From NCBI RefSeq assembly GCF_014651115.1, contig NZ_BMWG01000015.1, forward strand, positions 62,001 to 126,000: DNA of 64,000 nt, in the 5' to 3' direction. Below are positions 1 to 8,869 of the stretch, one piece after another; position 1 is the stretch's first letter, and every line of letters starts with the position of its first letter. The position numbers and the translations under genes are program-made. The DNA is from Streptomyces inusitatus (GTDB lineage Bacteria; Actinomycetota; Actinomycetes; Streptomycetales; Streptomycetaceae). The notes beneath the pieces are model-generated. The model was not told where the DNA came from. It was given only the letters and a program-made list of their open reading frames with translations, and made no database searches.

Positions 1-2
1 GC

Positions 3-401
3 CCCATCGACGACCCGGCCCGGGAGCGGATCGTCCTGGACACTGTCCGTGAGCAGGCCGAGGACGCCGGGGCCGACCCGGAGGCGACCGTGCGGATCTT
101 CCGGGACCAGATCGAGGCGAACAAGCTGGTTCAGCGCGGACTCCACAGCCTGTGGACGGCCGACCCGGCCAAGGCCCCGGTCGAGCGCCCCGATCTGGCG
201 GAGGTCCGCAAGGAGATCAACCGGGTCAACGGCGAGCTGGTCCGGGCGATCGCGGGCTCGGCGACGGCCCGCTCGGCCCCGTACTGCCGGGGGGTCCTCG
301 CGCTCTCCGCGCTCCAGGTCCATCACGACAAGGGGCTGGACCGGCTGCACGCCAGGGCGCTGGCCCGCGCGGTGCCGTCGGTCTGCTCCGACGAGGACTG
401 A
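3..401 (+). CDS. Chorismate mutase, secreted AroQ-gamma type (5' end missing)
   Basis: The reading frame is open at the left edge and ends at TGA 399-401, so the start and any signal peptide lie outside the window. The visible part begins with a PIDDPARER segment, then RIFRDQIEANKLVQ, which is the signature helix of AroQ-class chorismate mutases (IEANK contributes to the active site). Two cysteines near the C-terminus (CRGVL and PSVC) fit the disulfide known from secreted gamma-class enzymes. The family converts chorismate to prephenate; the exported forms have no settled role. Export is inferred from the family, not seen. Transcribed toward the aldehyde dehydrogenase, 88 bp away. Confidence 0.82.
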   Translation, partial: PIDDPARERIVLDTVREQAEDAGADPEATVRIFRDQIEANKLVQRGLHSLWTADPAKAPVERPDLAEVRKEINRVNGELVRAIAGSATARSAPYCRGVLALSALQVHHDKGLDRLHARALARAVPSVCSDED

Positions 402-489
402 CAGAGGCTGAACACGAGCCGTACGGGGCGGGGTTGACCCCGGTGGGACGATCGGGCGCAGACGCAGCCACGGACGGAGGGACACGCCC

Positions 490-1932
490 ATGACCCGCCC
501 CGCACGACAGCCGCTGTTCATCGACGGTGCCTACACCGAGGGCACGGGCACGGAGACCTACGAGGTCCGCAGCCCCGCCACCGGCGAGCCCGTCGGCTCC
601 ACCCCGGTCCCCACCGCCACCGATCTGGACGAGGCCGTACGCGCCGCGCGCCGCGCCCAGCGCGACTGGGCGGCCGTGAACGTCTGGGAGCGGGCCGCCG
701 TCTGTCATCGCATGGCCGACGGGATCGACGCGCTCCGGGAGGAGCTGGCCCTGCTCCAGACCCAGGAGCAGGGGAAGCCGCTCGCCGAGTCGCTCGCGGA
801 CGTCACCGAGGCGGCGCAGCTCTTCCGGCTCCACGCCGAGGACGCCGTACGGCTCAACGGCGAGACCCTGCTCTCCCGCGACAGCTCGAAGCGGATGTTC
901 ACCTTCCATCGCCCGGTGGGCGTCTGGGGCGTCATCACACCCTGGAACTTCCCGCTGCTGATGTTCGCCGAGTTCGCCGCCCCCGGCCTCGCCACCGGCA
1001 ACGCGCTCGTCGTCAAACCTCCCGCCCACACCCCGCTGACCGTTCTGCGCGCGATGGCCGTGGCGTCCGCCGCCGGACTCCCCGCCGGGCTGGTCAATGT
1101 GGTGCCGGGCGACGGGGTCCTCGGGGACGCCCTCGTACGCCACCGGGGCGTCGACGCCATCGGCTTCATCGGCTCCTCCGCGACCGGCGCGCGGATCCAG
1201 GCCGCCGCCGGGCTGAAGAGGTCCCTGATGGAGTGCTCGGGCAACGGCCCGCTGGTGGTCCTCGCCGACGCCGATGTCGGGGCCGCCGCGAAGGCGGCGG
1301 TCGACGGCGCGTACCCCTGCGCGGGCCAGGTCTGCTGTGCCACCGAGCGGGTCGTGGTCCACGCCGACGTCCACGACGCCTTCGTCGGCGCGGTGCTGCG
1401 CGAGTCGGAGCGGGTGGTGCTCGGCGACCCGCTGGACCCGGCGACCGTGCTCGGCCCCCTCAACAACGAGGCGGTGGCCCGGAAGATGGACCGCCATCTC
1501 GCCGACGCCCGCGAACGCGGCGCGCGGGTGCTCAGGGGCGGCGGGCGGCGCGCCGGGATGCCGACGCGGCTCTACTACGAGTTCACCGTGGTCGACGAAG
1601 TGCCCGAGGACAGCCTGCTGGCGAAGGAGGAGTCCTTCGGCCCCGTCGTACCGGTGATCACCGGCCGGGACGAGGACGATCTGCTGCGCATCGCCAACGA
1701 CGACGCGCTGGGGCTCCAGGGCGCGGTCTTCACCCGGAGCATGAAGTCCGCGTTCCGGTTCGTCGAGGAGATGGCCGTGGGGCAGGTCATCGTGAACGAC
1801 ACCAACAACTGGTGGGACATCAATATGCCGTTCGGCGGGGCGGGCGGCCGGTCCACCGGCTGGGGGCGGATCGGCGGCAGATGGACCCTGATGGACATGA
1901 CGGACACCCGTACGGGAGTGATCAGTCTTTAG
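490..1932 (+). CDS. NAD(P)-dependent aldehyde dehydrogenase family protein
   Basis: A 480-residue protein of standard ALDH length. It shows the PWNFPLLMF cofactor-site motif, the general base Glu248 in LMECSGNGP and the catalytic Cys282 in GQVCCA, so it should be active in oxidising an aldehyde to the acid. The usual LELGG motif around the glutamate is altered to LMECSG, which marks a sub-branch rather than a dead enzyme. ATG at 490 follows a GGAGGG ribosome site with 6 bases between. The 3' end overlaps the convergent EIIBC gene by 11 bp, so transcripts collide. Substrate cannot be told from the sequence. Confidence 0.9.
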   Translation: MTRPARQPLFIDGAYTEGTGTETYEVRSPATGEPVGSTPVPTATDLDEAVRAARRAQRDWAAVNVWERAAVCHRMADGIDALREELALLQTQEQGKPLAESLADVTEAAQLFRLHAEDAVRLNGETLLSRDSSKRMFTFHRPVGVWGVITPWNFPLLMFAEFAAPGLATGNALVVKPPAHTPLTVLRAMAVASAAGLPAGLVNVVPGDGVLGDALVRHRGVDAIGFIGSSATGARIQAAAGLKRSLMECSGNGPLVVLADADVGAAAKAAVDGAYPCAGQVCCATERVVVHADVHDAFVGAVLRESERVVLGDPLDPATVLGPLNNEAVARKMDRHLADARERGARVLRGGGRRAGMPTRLYYEFTVVDEVPEDSLLAKEESFGPVVPVITGRDEDDLLRIANDDALGLQGAVFTRSMKSAFRFVEEMAVGQVIVNDTNNWWDINMPFGGAGGRSTGWGRIGGRWTLMDMTDTRTGVISL

Positions 1933-3349
1933 CCGGGGTCGAGGAGGGGGCGGGCTCGGGCGGGTTCCGCAGGCCGAACCAGTAGGTGGCGCAGAAGCCG
2001 GCGACGTACCCGGTGAGCAGCCCGCCCGCGTACACCGCGACCGTGGTCCCCAGCCCGTGGCTGCCGCGCAGCAGCGGGAACAGGGCCCATCCCGAGGGAC
2101 CGATCGCCGTCGAGCCGACCGTGTCGCCGATCATGTGGAAGAAGCCGATGAAGCCGCCGCCGAAGGCCCCGCCCACGCACGCCGTGATGAACGGGCGGCC
2201 CAGGGGCAGCGAGACGCCGTAGATCAGCGGCTCGCCGACGCCCAGCAGCCCCGCCGGGAGCGCGGAGCGGATGGTGGCGCGCAGCCCGGGGTGGTGGGGC
2301 AGCCGGGCGTAGACCGCCATCGCCGCGCCGACCTGCCCGGCGCCCGCCATCGCGAGGATGGGGAGCAGCACGGTGAAGCCCTGCTGCTCGATGAGGGTGG
2401 CGTGGATGGGGATCAGCGCCTGGTGCAGTCCGAGCATCACCAGCGGGAGGAAGAGCCCGCCGAGGACGAATCCGGCGATCGCGCCGCCGCCGGAGAGCAG
2501 CGCCCCGGCGGCTTCGCCGATGGCGGCGGAGACCGTCCCGGCCAGGAACATCAGCCCGAAGAGGGTGACCAGTCCGGCGATGAGGACGGTGAGGGTGGGG
2601 GTGAGCAGGACGTCCAGGGCGGCGGGCACGAAGCGGCGGCAGCCCTTCTCGACGTACACCGCGAGCATCGCCGCGCCGAGCGCGCCGAGGACTCCGCCCT
2701 GGCCGGGGGAGAGCTGCCGGCCGAACATCTCGATGTTCGCGACCCCGGGGTAGACGATGACGGCGGCGACCGCGCCGCCGAGGATGGGGGTGCCGCCGAA
2801 CTCCTTCGCGGTGAGGTAGCCGACGAAGACCGCGATCAGGGCCATGAAGCCGCCCGCGAGGGCGGTGAGCGCGGGGGTGATGCCGGGCAGCCAGCCGAGG
2901 TTGATGAGCAGTCCGTTGAGTCCGGCGATGATGCCGCAGCCGATGAGGGCGGGGATCAGCGGGACGAAGACATTGGCGACGCGGCGCAGCAGGAGCTTCC
3001 CGGGGGTGGCGTTGCGGGTGCGCCGGGCGGCCTTGATGGCCGCGCCGCGTTCGGCGAGCGCGAGAGCCGTCACGGCCCCGGTGGCGGGCCCGGTGGCCGT
3101 CAGCAGTGCCTGGAATTCGGGGGCGACGCGGGCGACCCGGCCCGGGCCGAGGACGATCTGGTACGTGTCGTCCTCGACCACTCCGAGCACGGCGGGCAGG
3201 GCCCGCAGCTCCTCGTCCCGGACGAGGGAGCGGTCGCGCAGCTCCAGCCGGAGCCGGGTCATGCAGTGGGCGACGGAGGAGATGTTCGCCGCGCCGCCCA
3301 CCAGCGGGAGGATCGCGGCGGCTGTGGCACGGTGCTCGGGTGAGGCCAT
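1922..3349 (-). CDS. PTS transporter EIIBC, N-acetylmuramate/N-acetylglucosamine type (MurP-like)
   Basis: A 475-residue membrane protein with an N-terminal EIIB domain (about residues 1-85; phosphoryl-accepting Cys29 in HCMTRLRLEL) fused to an EIIC permease (about 105-465) with the GEPLIYGVSLPLGRPF motif and about ten hydrophobic segments. There is no EIIA domain, so phosphate must come from a separate EIIA such as Crr. It lies 22 bp downstream of the murQ stop and behind an RpiR regulator, which points to MurNAc uptake with release of MurNAc-6-phosphate for MurQ. GlcNAc or another amino sugar cannot be excluded. Known MurP proteins are EIIBC fusions of similar size. Confidence 0.82.
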   Translation of the reverse strand: MASPEHRATAAAILPLVGGAANISSVAHCMTRLRLELRDRSLVRDEELRALPAVLGVVEDDTYQIVLGPGRVARVAPEFQALLTATGPATGAVTALALAERGAAIKAARRTRNATPGKLLLRRVANVFVPLIPALIGCGIIAGLNGLLINLGWLPGITPALTALAGGFMALIAVFVGYLTAKEFGGTPILGGAVAAVIVYPGVANIEMFGRQLSPGQGGVLGALGAAMLAVYVEKGCRRFVPAALDVLLTPTLTVLIAGLVTLFGLMFLAGTVSAAIGEAAGALLSGGGAIAGFVLGGLFLPLVMLGLHQALIPIHATLIEQQGFTVLLPILAMAGAGQVGAAMAVYARLPHHPGLRATIRSALPAGLLGVGEPLIYGVSLPLGRPFITACVGGAFGGGFIGFFHMIGDTVGSTAIGPSGWALFPLLRGSHGLGTTVAVYAGGLLTGYVAGFCATYWFGLRNPPEPAPSSTPAKD

Positions 3350-3371
3350 GTGGGGGTGCCTTGCTGTGCGG

Positions 3372-4355
3372 TCATTCCTCGGCGGGAGCGGGAGCGGGAG
3401 CGGAGGTGGAGACGGAGGCGGCGGCGGCGTAGCGGAGCGCGGCGCGCAGATGGCCGCCGCTCTCGGTGAGCAGCCGGGCGGCGGTGGGGGCGTCGACCGG
3501 GCCGAGCAGGGTCAGGATGGCGTTCTTCACCTCGCCGCCGGTGGCGGTGAGGGCGGCCTCGATCTCCGCCTCGCTCGCGCCGGTGGCGAGCGAGACGATC
3601 CGGCGGGAGCGGGCGCGCAGCTTCTCGTTGGAGGCGCGGAGGTCGACCATCAGATTCCCGTAGGTCTTGCCGAGCCGGATCATGGTGATCGTCGAGATCA
3701 TGTTGAGGACGAGCTTCTGCGCCGTGCCCGCCTTCAAGCGGGTGGAGGCGGTGAGGAGTTCGGGTCCGGTGACCACCTCGATCCCGTGGTCGGCGGCGGC
3801 GGCCAGCGGGCTGTTCGCGTTGCAGGAGAGCCCGACGGTGAGCGCCCCCAGGGCCCGCGCGCGGACGACCGCGCCGACGGCGTACGGGGTGCGCCCGGAC
3901 GCGGAGATCCCGACCACCGTGTCGTCGGGGCCGATCCGCAGCGCGTCGAGGTCGGCGGCGGCCAGCTCCGGGCTGTCCTCCGCCCCCTCGGCGGCCTGGA
4001 CGACGGCGCCGGGGCCGCCCGCGATCAGTCCGACGACCTCGCCGGGGCCGGTGTTGAAGGTCGGCGGGCACTCGCTGGCGTCGAGCACGCCGAGCCTGCC
4101 GGGGGTGCCCGCGCCCGCGTAGACCAGCCGTCCGCCGCGCGCCATCCGTTCGGCGGTGGCGTCGATCGCGGCGGCGATGAGGGGCAGTTGGGCGGCGACG
4201 GCGTCCGGTACGGTCCGGTCCTCGCCGTTCATGATCCGGGCGATGTCGAGGGTGGCGAGCCGGTCGATGCCGGCCAGTTCGGGCCGGAAGGCCTCGGTGG
4301 TGAGGGAGTCGAGCTGGGCGCGGAGTTCGCCGTACGCGGAGGAGGTCGAGGTCAT
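3372..4355 (-). CDS. murQ: N-acetylmuramic acid 6-phosphate etherase
   Basis: A 327-residue SIS-domain enzyme with the family blocks GAGTPGRLGVLDASECPPTF and GISASGRTPYAVGA, and the KAGTAQKLVLNMIST stretch typical of MurQ. It cleaves the lactyl ether of MurNAc-6-phosphate to GlcNAc-6-phosphate and D-lactate in cell-wall recycling. The ATG at 4355 is preceded by AAAGGAAAG, and the long open frame upstream has no family similarity, so this start is well supported. It sits between the EIIBC gene and an RpiR regulator, the same set as murR-murQ-murP elsewhere. The C-terminal tail is alanine/proline-rich. Confidence 0.93.
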   Translation of the reverse strand: MTSTSSAYGELRAQLDSLTTEAFRPELAGIDRLATLDIARIMNGEDRTVPDAVAAQLPLIAAAIDATAERMARGGRLVYAGAGTPGRLGVLDASECPPTFNTGPGEVVGLIAGGPGAVVQAAEGAEDSPELAAADLDALRIGPDDTVVGISASGRTPYAVGAVVRARALGALTVGLSCNANSPLAAAADHGIEVVTGPELLTASTRLKAGTAQKLVLNMISTITMIRLGKTYGNLMVDLRASNEKLRARSRRIVSLATGASEAEIEAALTATGGEVKNAILTLLGPVDAPTAARLLTESGGHLRAALRYAAAASVSTSAPAPAPAEE

Positions 4356-4450
4356 GGGCGCGCTTTCCTTTGGCTCGGCGGCGGATGGCTCGGCAGCGGG
4401 AGGCTCGGCGACAGGTGTTCGGCGACAGGTGTTCGTCGGCGGGCGGCTCG
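4356..4450. repeat. Short imperfect repeats between murQ and its regulator
   Basis: The 95-bp spacer is made of repeated GGCTCGGCGG/GGCTCGGCAG-like units and two copies of CGACAGGTGTTCG in a row (about 4407-4432). It holds the murQ ribosome site. No other function is visible. Confidence 0.5.
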
Positions 4451-5383
4451 TCAGCGGGCGGTGCGCGGTGCGCGGCGGTGGGCGAGCGCCTCGTAGGAGG
4501 CGGCGAGCGCGGGGGCGGCCGTCTCGTAGGTCCGCTGGGCCACGCCTATGAAGAGGCAGTCCACGACGAGGAGTTGGCTGGTACGGGAGGACATGGCGGC
4601 GGGCCGCAGCTCGCTCTCGCGGGCGGTGGAGGTGGTCAGCACATGGTCGGCGTAGCTGGAGACGGGCCCGTCCGGGCGGCCGGTGATGGCGACGGTCGTC
4701 GCGCCGCGCTCGAAGGCGGTGCGCAGGGGCTCGATGACATCGGCGGTGGATCCCGAGTGGGTGATGGCGATGGCGACGTCGCCGGGGCGCAGCGCCACGG
4801 CGTTGGTGACGGCGAGATGGGGGTCGGCGTGGGCGTGGGCGATGAGGCCGATGCGGAGGAGTTTCTGCGCCAGGTCCATGCCGACGAGCGAGGAGGCCCC
4901 GACTCCGTAGATGTCGATCCGGCGGGCGGTCGCGGCGGCGGCCACGGCGGCGGCGAGCTGGACCGTGTCGAGTCCGGCGGCGGTGTCGGCGAGGGTCTGC
5001 TGTTCGTCGTGGGCGAGTTTGGCGACGACGTCGGCGATGGGGTCGTCGACGGCGATGTCGGCGGTGACGCTGGGCGCGCGGCCGGACTGCTGGTGCGCGG
5101 CGAGTCCGGCGAGCGCGAGGCGCAGATCGCGGTAGCCGGGGTAGCCCAGCAGCCGCGCGGTGCGGACCACGGTGGCCTCGCTGGTGCCGGTCAGCTCGGC
5201 GAGCCCGGTGACGGTGAGGGCGGCGCAGCCCGCCGGGTCTTCGGCGACGGCTTCGGCGACCCGTTGCATGGAGCGCGTCATGGAGGGGGCGAGTGTGCGG
5301 ACTTTGGAGGCGAGGGCGGCGGGAGCGGGAGGGGCTTCGGCGGGCAGTCCGGCGCTGAAAATTTCCTTCAGTGAGTCGGTCAC
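4451..5383 (-). CDS. RpiR/MurR family transcriptional regulator
   Basis: A 310-residue protein with an RpiR helix-turn-helix half (about 20-95, TGTSEATVVRTARLLGYPGYRDLR) and a SIS sugar-phosphate-binding half (about 130-275, IYGVGASS and ITHSGSTADVI). It should sense a phosphosugar, most simply MurNAc-6-phosphate, and control the murQ-EIIBC genes in the same direction. The start chosen is GTG at 5383. No clear ribosome site precedes it, so the message may be leaderless or start slightly downstream. An inverted repeat lies immediately upstream and a second one inside the first codons, as expected for autoregulation. Confidence 0.88.
   Translation of the reverse strand: MTDSLKEIFSAGLPAEAPPAPAALASKVRTLAPSMTRSMQRVAEAVAEDPAGCAALTVTGLAELTGTSEATVVRTARLLGYPGYRDLRLALAGLAAHQQSGRAPSVTADIAVDDPIADVVAKLAHDEQQTLADTAAGLDTVQLAAAVAAAATARRIDIYGVGASSLVGMDLAQKLLRIGLIAHAHADPHLAVTNAVALRPGDVAIAITHSGSTADVIEPLRTAFERGATTVAITGRPDGPVSSYADHVLTTSTARESELRPAAMSSRTSQLLVVDCLFIGVAQRTYETAAPALAASYEALAHRRAPRTAR
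5355..5371. promoter_or_regulatory. Second inverted repeat inside the regulator's first codons
   Basis: CTGAA-N7-TTCAG is centred about 31 bp (three helical turns) from the centre of the 5387-5401 repeat and shares its TGAA/TTCA half-sites. It could be a second operator half; it also encodes the SLKEIF residues of the regulator, which conserve sequence for another reason. Confidence 0.3.
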
Positions 5384-5386
5384 ATA

Positions 5387-5401
5387 TGAAAGATATTTTC
5401 A
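5387..5401. promoter_or_regulatory. Probable operator of the RpiR/MurR regulator
   Basis: A perfect inverted repeat, TGAAA-GATAT-TTTCA, lies in an AT-rich patch that is rare in this genome and directly abuts the regulator start. RpiR-family proteins commonly bind such sites next to their own gene. Confidence 0.5.
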
Positions 5402-5490
5402 ATTTTCGGGTGGGGTCAACCCCTCCACGGCGTACGGCGGACCGGGTCCTCCGTACGAGGGACGCCCGCCGTACGAGGGACAATGGCCAC

Positions 5491-5847
5491 ATGGACGAAG
5501 CCGACCCGCATGAGCAGGCCCTGCACGCCGCCCGCGCCCTGATCCTCGCCGATCTGGCGGCCCGCGACGTCGCGGACCCGGAGGTGGTGTCGCTGGTCGA
5601 GGACTCGGTGACCCATCGCCGCTGGTGGGTGAAGGAGTGGCCGCAGGGCGCGGAGTACGTCGCCGGCCTGATCGCCCAGGATGTCCAGGACGCCCTTCTG
5701 GAGCGCCACGGCCGCTGGCCGCTCTGCCCGGTCTGCGACACGGGCGACCCGCACGCCCTGGAGATCGAACCCGAGCTGGGCCCGGATCCCCACTGGGTCT
5801 GCCACAAGGCGGGCGTGGTGGTGGCCCCGGTCGGCGGCCTCGGATGA
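5491..5847 (+). CDS. Hypothetical protein, 118 aa
   Basis: ATG at 5491 lies 10 nt after GAGGGA; the frame is open further upstream, but that part overlaps the promoter region of the divergent regulator. The protein is acidic and soluble, with a helical N-terminal half and a C-terminal segment holding CPVCDTGDPH and a later WVCHKAG. These three cysteines and two histidines could bind zinc. No family recognised. It is followed 37 bp later by a DUF4031 gene on the same strand, so the two may be cotranscribed. Confidence 0.7.
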   Translation: MDEADPHEQALHAARALILADLAARDVADPEVVSLVEDSVTHRRWWVKEWPQGAEYVAGLIAQDVQDALLERHGRWPLCPVCDTGDPHALEIEPELGPDPHWVCHKAGVVVAPVGGLG

Positions 5848-5884
5848 CCCCGGCCCCCGGCCCCCGCCGTACGGACGCCCCCCG

Positions 5885-6154
5885 GTGACCCTCTACATCG
5901 ACCCGCCCACCTGGCCCGGCCACGGCCGGCTCTGGTCCCACCTGGTCAGCGACGAGTCCTACGAGGAGCTCCACCGCTTCGCCTCGTCCATCGGCTGCCC
6001 CCGCCGCGCCTTCGAGCGCGACCACTACGACGTCCCCTCCCACCGCTACCCGGCCGCCGTCGCGGCGGGAGCCCTGGAGGTCTCGCCCCGCGAGGTCGTC
6101 CGCCTCCTGGTCAAGGCCGGGCTGCGGCGGCCGAAGGGGCGGGCCTGGGGCTGA
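5885..6154 (+). CDS. DUF4031 domain-containing protein
   Basis: An 89-residue protein starting at GTG 5885 and covering one DUF4031 domain: VTLYIDPPTWPGHGRLWSHLVSD near the N-terminus, then FERDHYDVPSHRY. The conserved D, H, W and Y residues of this short actinobacterial family are present. Function is unknown. The C-terminal part (SPREVVRLLVKAGLRR) looks like a short helical hairpin that could bind nucleic acid, which is only an impression. Confidence 0.75.
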   Translation: MTLYIDPPTWPGHGRLWSHLVSDESYEELHRFASSIGCPRRAFERDHYDVPSHRYPAAVAAGALEVSPREVVRLLVKAGLRRPKGRAWG

Positions 6155-6172
6155 GTGCTTCGCGCACCCGGC

Positions 6173-6730
6173 TCAGGACCGCTTTTTGGAAGCCCCGCAC
6201 ATTCCGGTCGCGTCGACGGAGAAGACTCCCTTGTTCGGGGCCAGCTGATCCTTGAGTTCTTTCGACAGGGGCCCCGCGCTGATGACGGTGCTCCACTCCC
6301 CCGACTTCAGAAGCTCGACCGACGCGGCCTTCTCCTCCTCCGTGAGCACGCCGTCCTGCGGGTGCCTGCTGGACTCCCGGATGACGGCATGAGTCCAGCC
6401 GCGCTTCTTGAGCCGCTCGATGACGCGCTTCACATCGGCCTCTCCCGGGACCTCGGGAGTCAGGGCCGCGCCGTAAATCATGCAGTGGTCCCGGCCCCCG
6501 GTGTCGATGGTCTGATAGCCGTCCCCGATGCCCTCGGTCACGACGAGGATGTCCTCCCGCACCTGTGCGGCGGTCTTCTCCTTCTTCGCCGAGGGCGACG
6601 CCTTCGGCGAAGCGGTGCGCTCCGGGGCGGCGGCCTTCGTCTCCGACGAGCCGCCATCACCGCACCCCGCGAGCAGCAGGAGCGCTCCCACCACGGAACC
6701 CATCGCGACAAACCTTCTGGACCGTCTCAT
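6173..6730 (-). CDS. Secreted lipoprotein of unknown function
   Basis: A 185-residue protein with two arginines after Met, a hydrophobic stretch and a lipobox LLLAGC with Cys23 as the lipid site, followed by a charged, Ala/Lys/Ser-rich linker to about residue 55. The remaining globular part has two cysteines (GRDHCMIYG and TGMCGA) that may pair outside the membrane. The frame is open upstream to 6793, but that part lacks a signal sequence, so ATG 6730 is the start. No family recognised. It is convergent with the DUF4031 gene, 18 bp away. Confidence 0.8.
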   Translation of the reverse strand: MRRSRRFVAMGSVVGALLLLAGCGDGGSSETKAAAPERTASPKASPSAKKEKTAAQVREDILVVTEGIGDGYQTIDTGGRDHCMIYGAALTPEVPGEADVKRVIERLKKRGWTHAVIRESSRHPQDGVLTEEEKAASVELLKSGEWSTVISAGPLSKELKDQLAPNKGVFSVDATGMCGASKKRS

Positions 6731-6796
6731 CCCCACCCCTTGGTTCTGCTCCGACCTGGCACAGAACGCCAGGTCGGAGGGGGAGTCTGCCATGCC

Positions 6797-8050
6797 CTAC
6801 CGGACGGCCTCGGCGGAGGCGGTGTCCGGAGCCGGAGACGGGGCCGGGGCCGGGAGGGAGGTGGCGATGGTGCGGGAGCGGCCCTGGAGGCGGAGGGAGA
6901 GGGCGACGAGGGCGAGGGCGGTGACGGTCATGGCCGCGCCGGCCCAGGCGGTGGCGGGGAAGCCGAGGCCGGCGTCGATGACGGTGCCGCCGAGCCAGGG
7001 GCCTCCGGTGTTGCCCAGGTTGAAGGCGGCGGTGGTGGTCGCGCCCGCGAGGGTGGGGGCGGCGGCCGCGACGTTGAACATGCGGGCGTTCAGGGCCGGG
7101 GCGGTGTAGAAGGCGGAGACGCCCAGCAGGAAGGCGAGCGAGACGGTGATGACGGGGCTGGAGGCGAAGAGGGCCAGCGCCACGAGGAAGACGGTCGAGG
7201 CGGCGATTCCGCTCAGCAGCACCCCGAAGAGGTGGGCGTCCGCGATCCGGCCGCCCAGCCACGTACCGATCAGCGCACCGAGCCCGAAGAGGCCGAGCAC
7301 GCCCGGTACCCAGCTCTCGGCGATCCCGGAGACGTCGGTCAGCAGCGGGGCGAAGTAGGAGAAGGCGCAGAACACACCGCCGCCCGCGAGGGACGTCAGC
7401 ACGATGGAGAGCCAGACCTGGCGGTCTCCGTAGATCGACAGCTCGCGCTTGAGGCGCGGGCGCTCGGCCGGGAGCGGGATGCGTGGGATCAGCGTCACCA
7501 CGCCGACCAGCGCGATCGTGGAGGCGATCGCCACCGCCCAGAACGCGGACCGCCACCCGAGGTGGTCGCCGAGGAAGGCTCCGGCGGGGACGCCCAGCAC
7601 ATTGGCGATCGAGAGTCCGCCGATCATCACCGCCAGCGCCTTGGCCCGTGAGTTCGCCGGGGCCATCGCGACGGCGACCGACGCGCCGACCGCCCAGAAG
7701 CCCGCGCAGGCGAGGGCGCTGATCACCCGGGAGACGAAGAGGATCTCGTACGTCGGCGCGAGCGCGCCCGCGACCTGGCCGAGGGCGAAGACCGTGATCA
7801 GGGCGATCAGTGTGGTCTTGCGGGGGAGTCTGAGGGTGGCCACGGCGAGCAGCGGGGCGCCGACGACCATGCCGATCGCGAAGGCGGATATGAGCAGACC
7901 GGCCTGCGGAATGGAGACGTCCATGTCTTCCGCGATCGGCGGCAGCAGACCGGAGAGCATGAATTCGCTCGTACCGAGGGCGAAGACGGAGAGGCCGAGA
8001 ATGTATACGGCGAGGGGCATACGGGCGCGCGGCTGGGCGGAGTCGGGCAT
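6797..8050 (-). CDS. MFS transporter, DHA1 drug-efflux family (Cml/AraJ-like)
   Basis: A twelve-helix major facilitator of about 417 residues. The N-terminus (VYILGLSVFALGTSEFMLSGLLPPIAEDM) closely follows the chloramphenicol-efflux/AraJ branch, and helix 5 contains a GVPAGAFLGDHLGWR motif typical of drug:H+ antiporters of the DHA1-12 type. Starts at 8050 (ATG), 8020 (ATG) or a GTG at 8110 are possible; none has a strong ribosome site. 8020 would begin exactly at the conserved MPLAVYILG. The substrate is not evident. It is 102 bp from the HD-protein gene, in the same direction. Confidence 0.85.
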   Translation of the reverse strand: MPDSAQPRARMPLAVYILGLSVFALGTSEFMLSGLLPPIAEDMDVSIPQAGLLISAFAIGMVVGAPLLAVATLRLPRKTTLIALITVFALGQVAGALAPTYEILFVSRVISALACAGFWAVGASVAVAMAPANSRAKALAVMIGGLSIANVLGVPAGAFLGDHLGWRSAFWAVAIASTIALVGVVTLIPRIPLPAERPRLKRELSIYGDRQVWLSIVLTSLAGGGVFCAFSYFAPLLTDVSGIAESWVPGVLGLFGLGALIGTWLGGRIADAHLFGVLLSGIAASTVFLVALALFASSPVITVSLAFLLGVSAFYTAPALNARMFNVAAAAPTLAGATTTAAFNLGNTGGPWLGGTVIDAGLGFPATAWAGAAMTVTALALVALSLRLQGRSRTIATSLPAPAPSPAPDTASAEAVR

Positions 8051-8152
8051 GACACGGGTAACGGTGCCGATCACACCTGACATTCCCGTCGGCCGCCCGT
8101 GATGTGTCACGTCTTTGTGTCGCGTGTGCCGCGCGGACGCGCCGTGCGGAGG

Positions 8153-8869
8153 TCAGTCGAGCCGGTCCAGCTCCGCCGCGATATTGCGGCGGGCCGCCGC
8201 CTCCCACTCCCGTACGCCGTGGGGTGTGCGGAACAGCCGGGGCAGCTCCAGGAGTTGGCGCAGCACCGCCGCCCGGCCCGCGCGGAAGGCGTCGTCGGGG
8301 ACAAAGCCGTACTCCTCGCGCACGGCGGCCGTGTACGCCGCGTACCGCTCGGGCCCGGCCGCCAGGATCGCGAGATCCGCGTCGCACAGCACCGCGCCGT
8401 CGGCGTCCGCGTCCTCCGGGGCGTGGGTGACGGTGAGCCGGACCAGCCGGGCGACCTCGCGGGTGCTCGTGTCCCCGAGGCCCGCCTCGGGCAGCGCGCG
8501 CTCGGCGAGCCGGGCGGAGCGCTCCTCGTTCTCGGAGCGCTCGGGGAGGTAGACGGCGTCGTGGAACCAGGCGGCCAGCCGGACGAGATCCGGCCGGGCG
8601 GCGTGTGCGGCGAGGGTGTCGATGTGGTCCAGCACGGCGGTGAGGTGGGCGGTGGAGTGGTATCTGCGCTGCGGCTCGGCCCAGCGGGCGAGGAGATCCT
8701 CCGCGTAGGGCAGCGGATCGGGGCCGGAGTCGGGGCCGGGGCCGGGGCCGGGTACGGACTCCAGGGGGTCCGCCGCGCGGGCGGCCAGCAGGGCGCGCGA
8801 CCAGCGGGCGCGAAGGTCGGAGGCGGAAGTGGAGGCGGGGTCGGAGGCGGGGCGAGGACCGGGGCTCAT
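8153..8869 (-). CDS. HD-domain protein, predicted metal-dependent phosphohydrolase
   Basis: 238 residues. The C-terminal two thirds show YHSTAHL (His71, His75), WFHDAVY (His103-Asp104) and later CDADLAIL, which are the metal-ligand positions of the small HD-family hydrolases. The first 55 residues are low-complexity (a Gly-Pro run near 40-50 and Ala/Ser-rich). The physiological substrate is unknown. ATG at 8869. It runs in the same direction as the MFS gene downstream. Confidence 0.8.
   Translation of the reverse strand: MSPGPRPASDPASTSASDLRARWSRALLAARAADPLESVPGPGPGPDSGPDPLPYAEDLLARWAEPQRRYHSTAHLTAVLDHIDTLAAHAARPDLVRLAAWFHDAVYLPERSENEERSARLAERALPEAGLGDTSTREVARLVRLTVTHAPEDADADGAVLCDADLAILAAGPERYAAYTAAVREEYGFVPDDAFRAGRAAVLRQLLELPRLFRTPHGVREWEAAARRNIAAELDRLD

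Noticed and set aside
2057..3343. A 428-codon plus-strand frame opposite the EIIBC gene
   Set aside because: Asp/Glu/Gly-rich shadow of membrane-protein codons with no family likeness.
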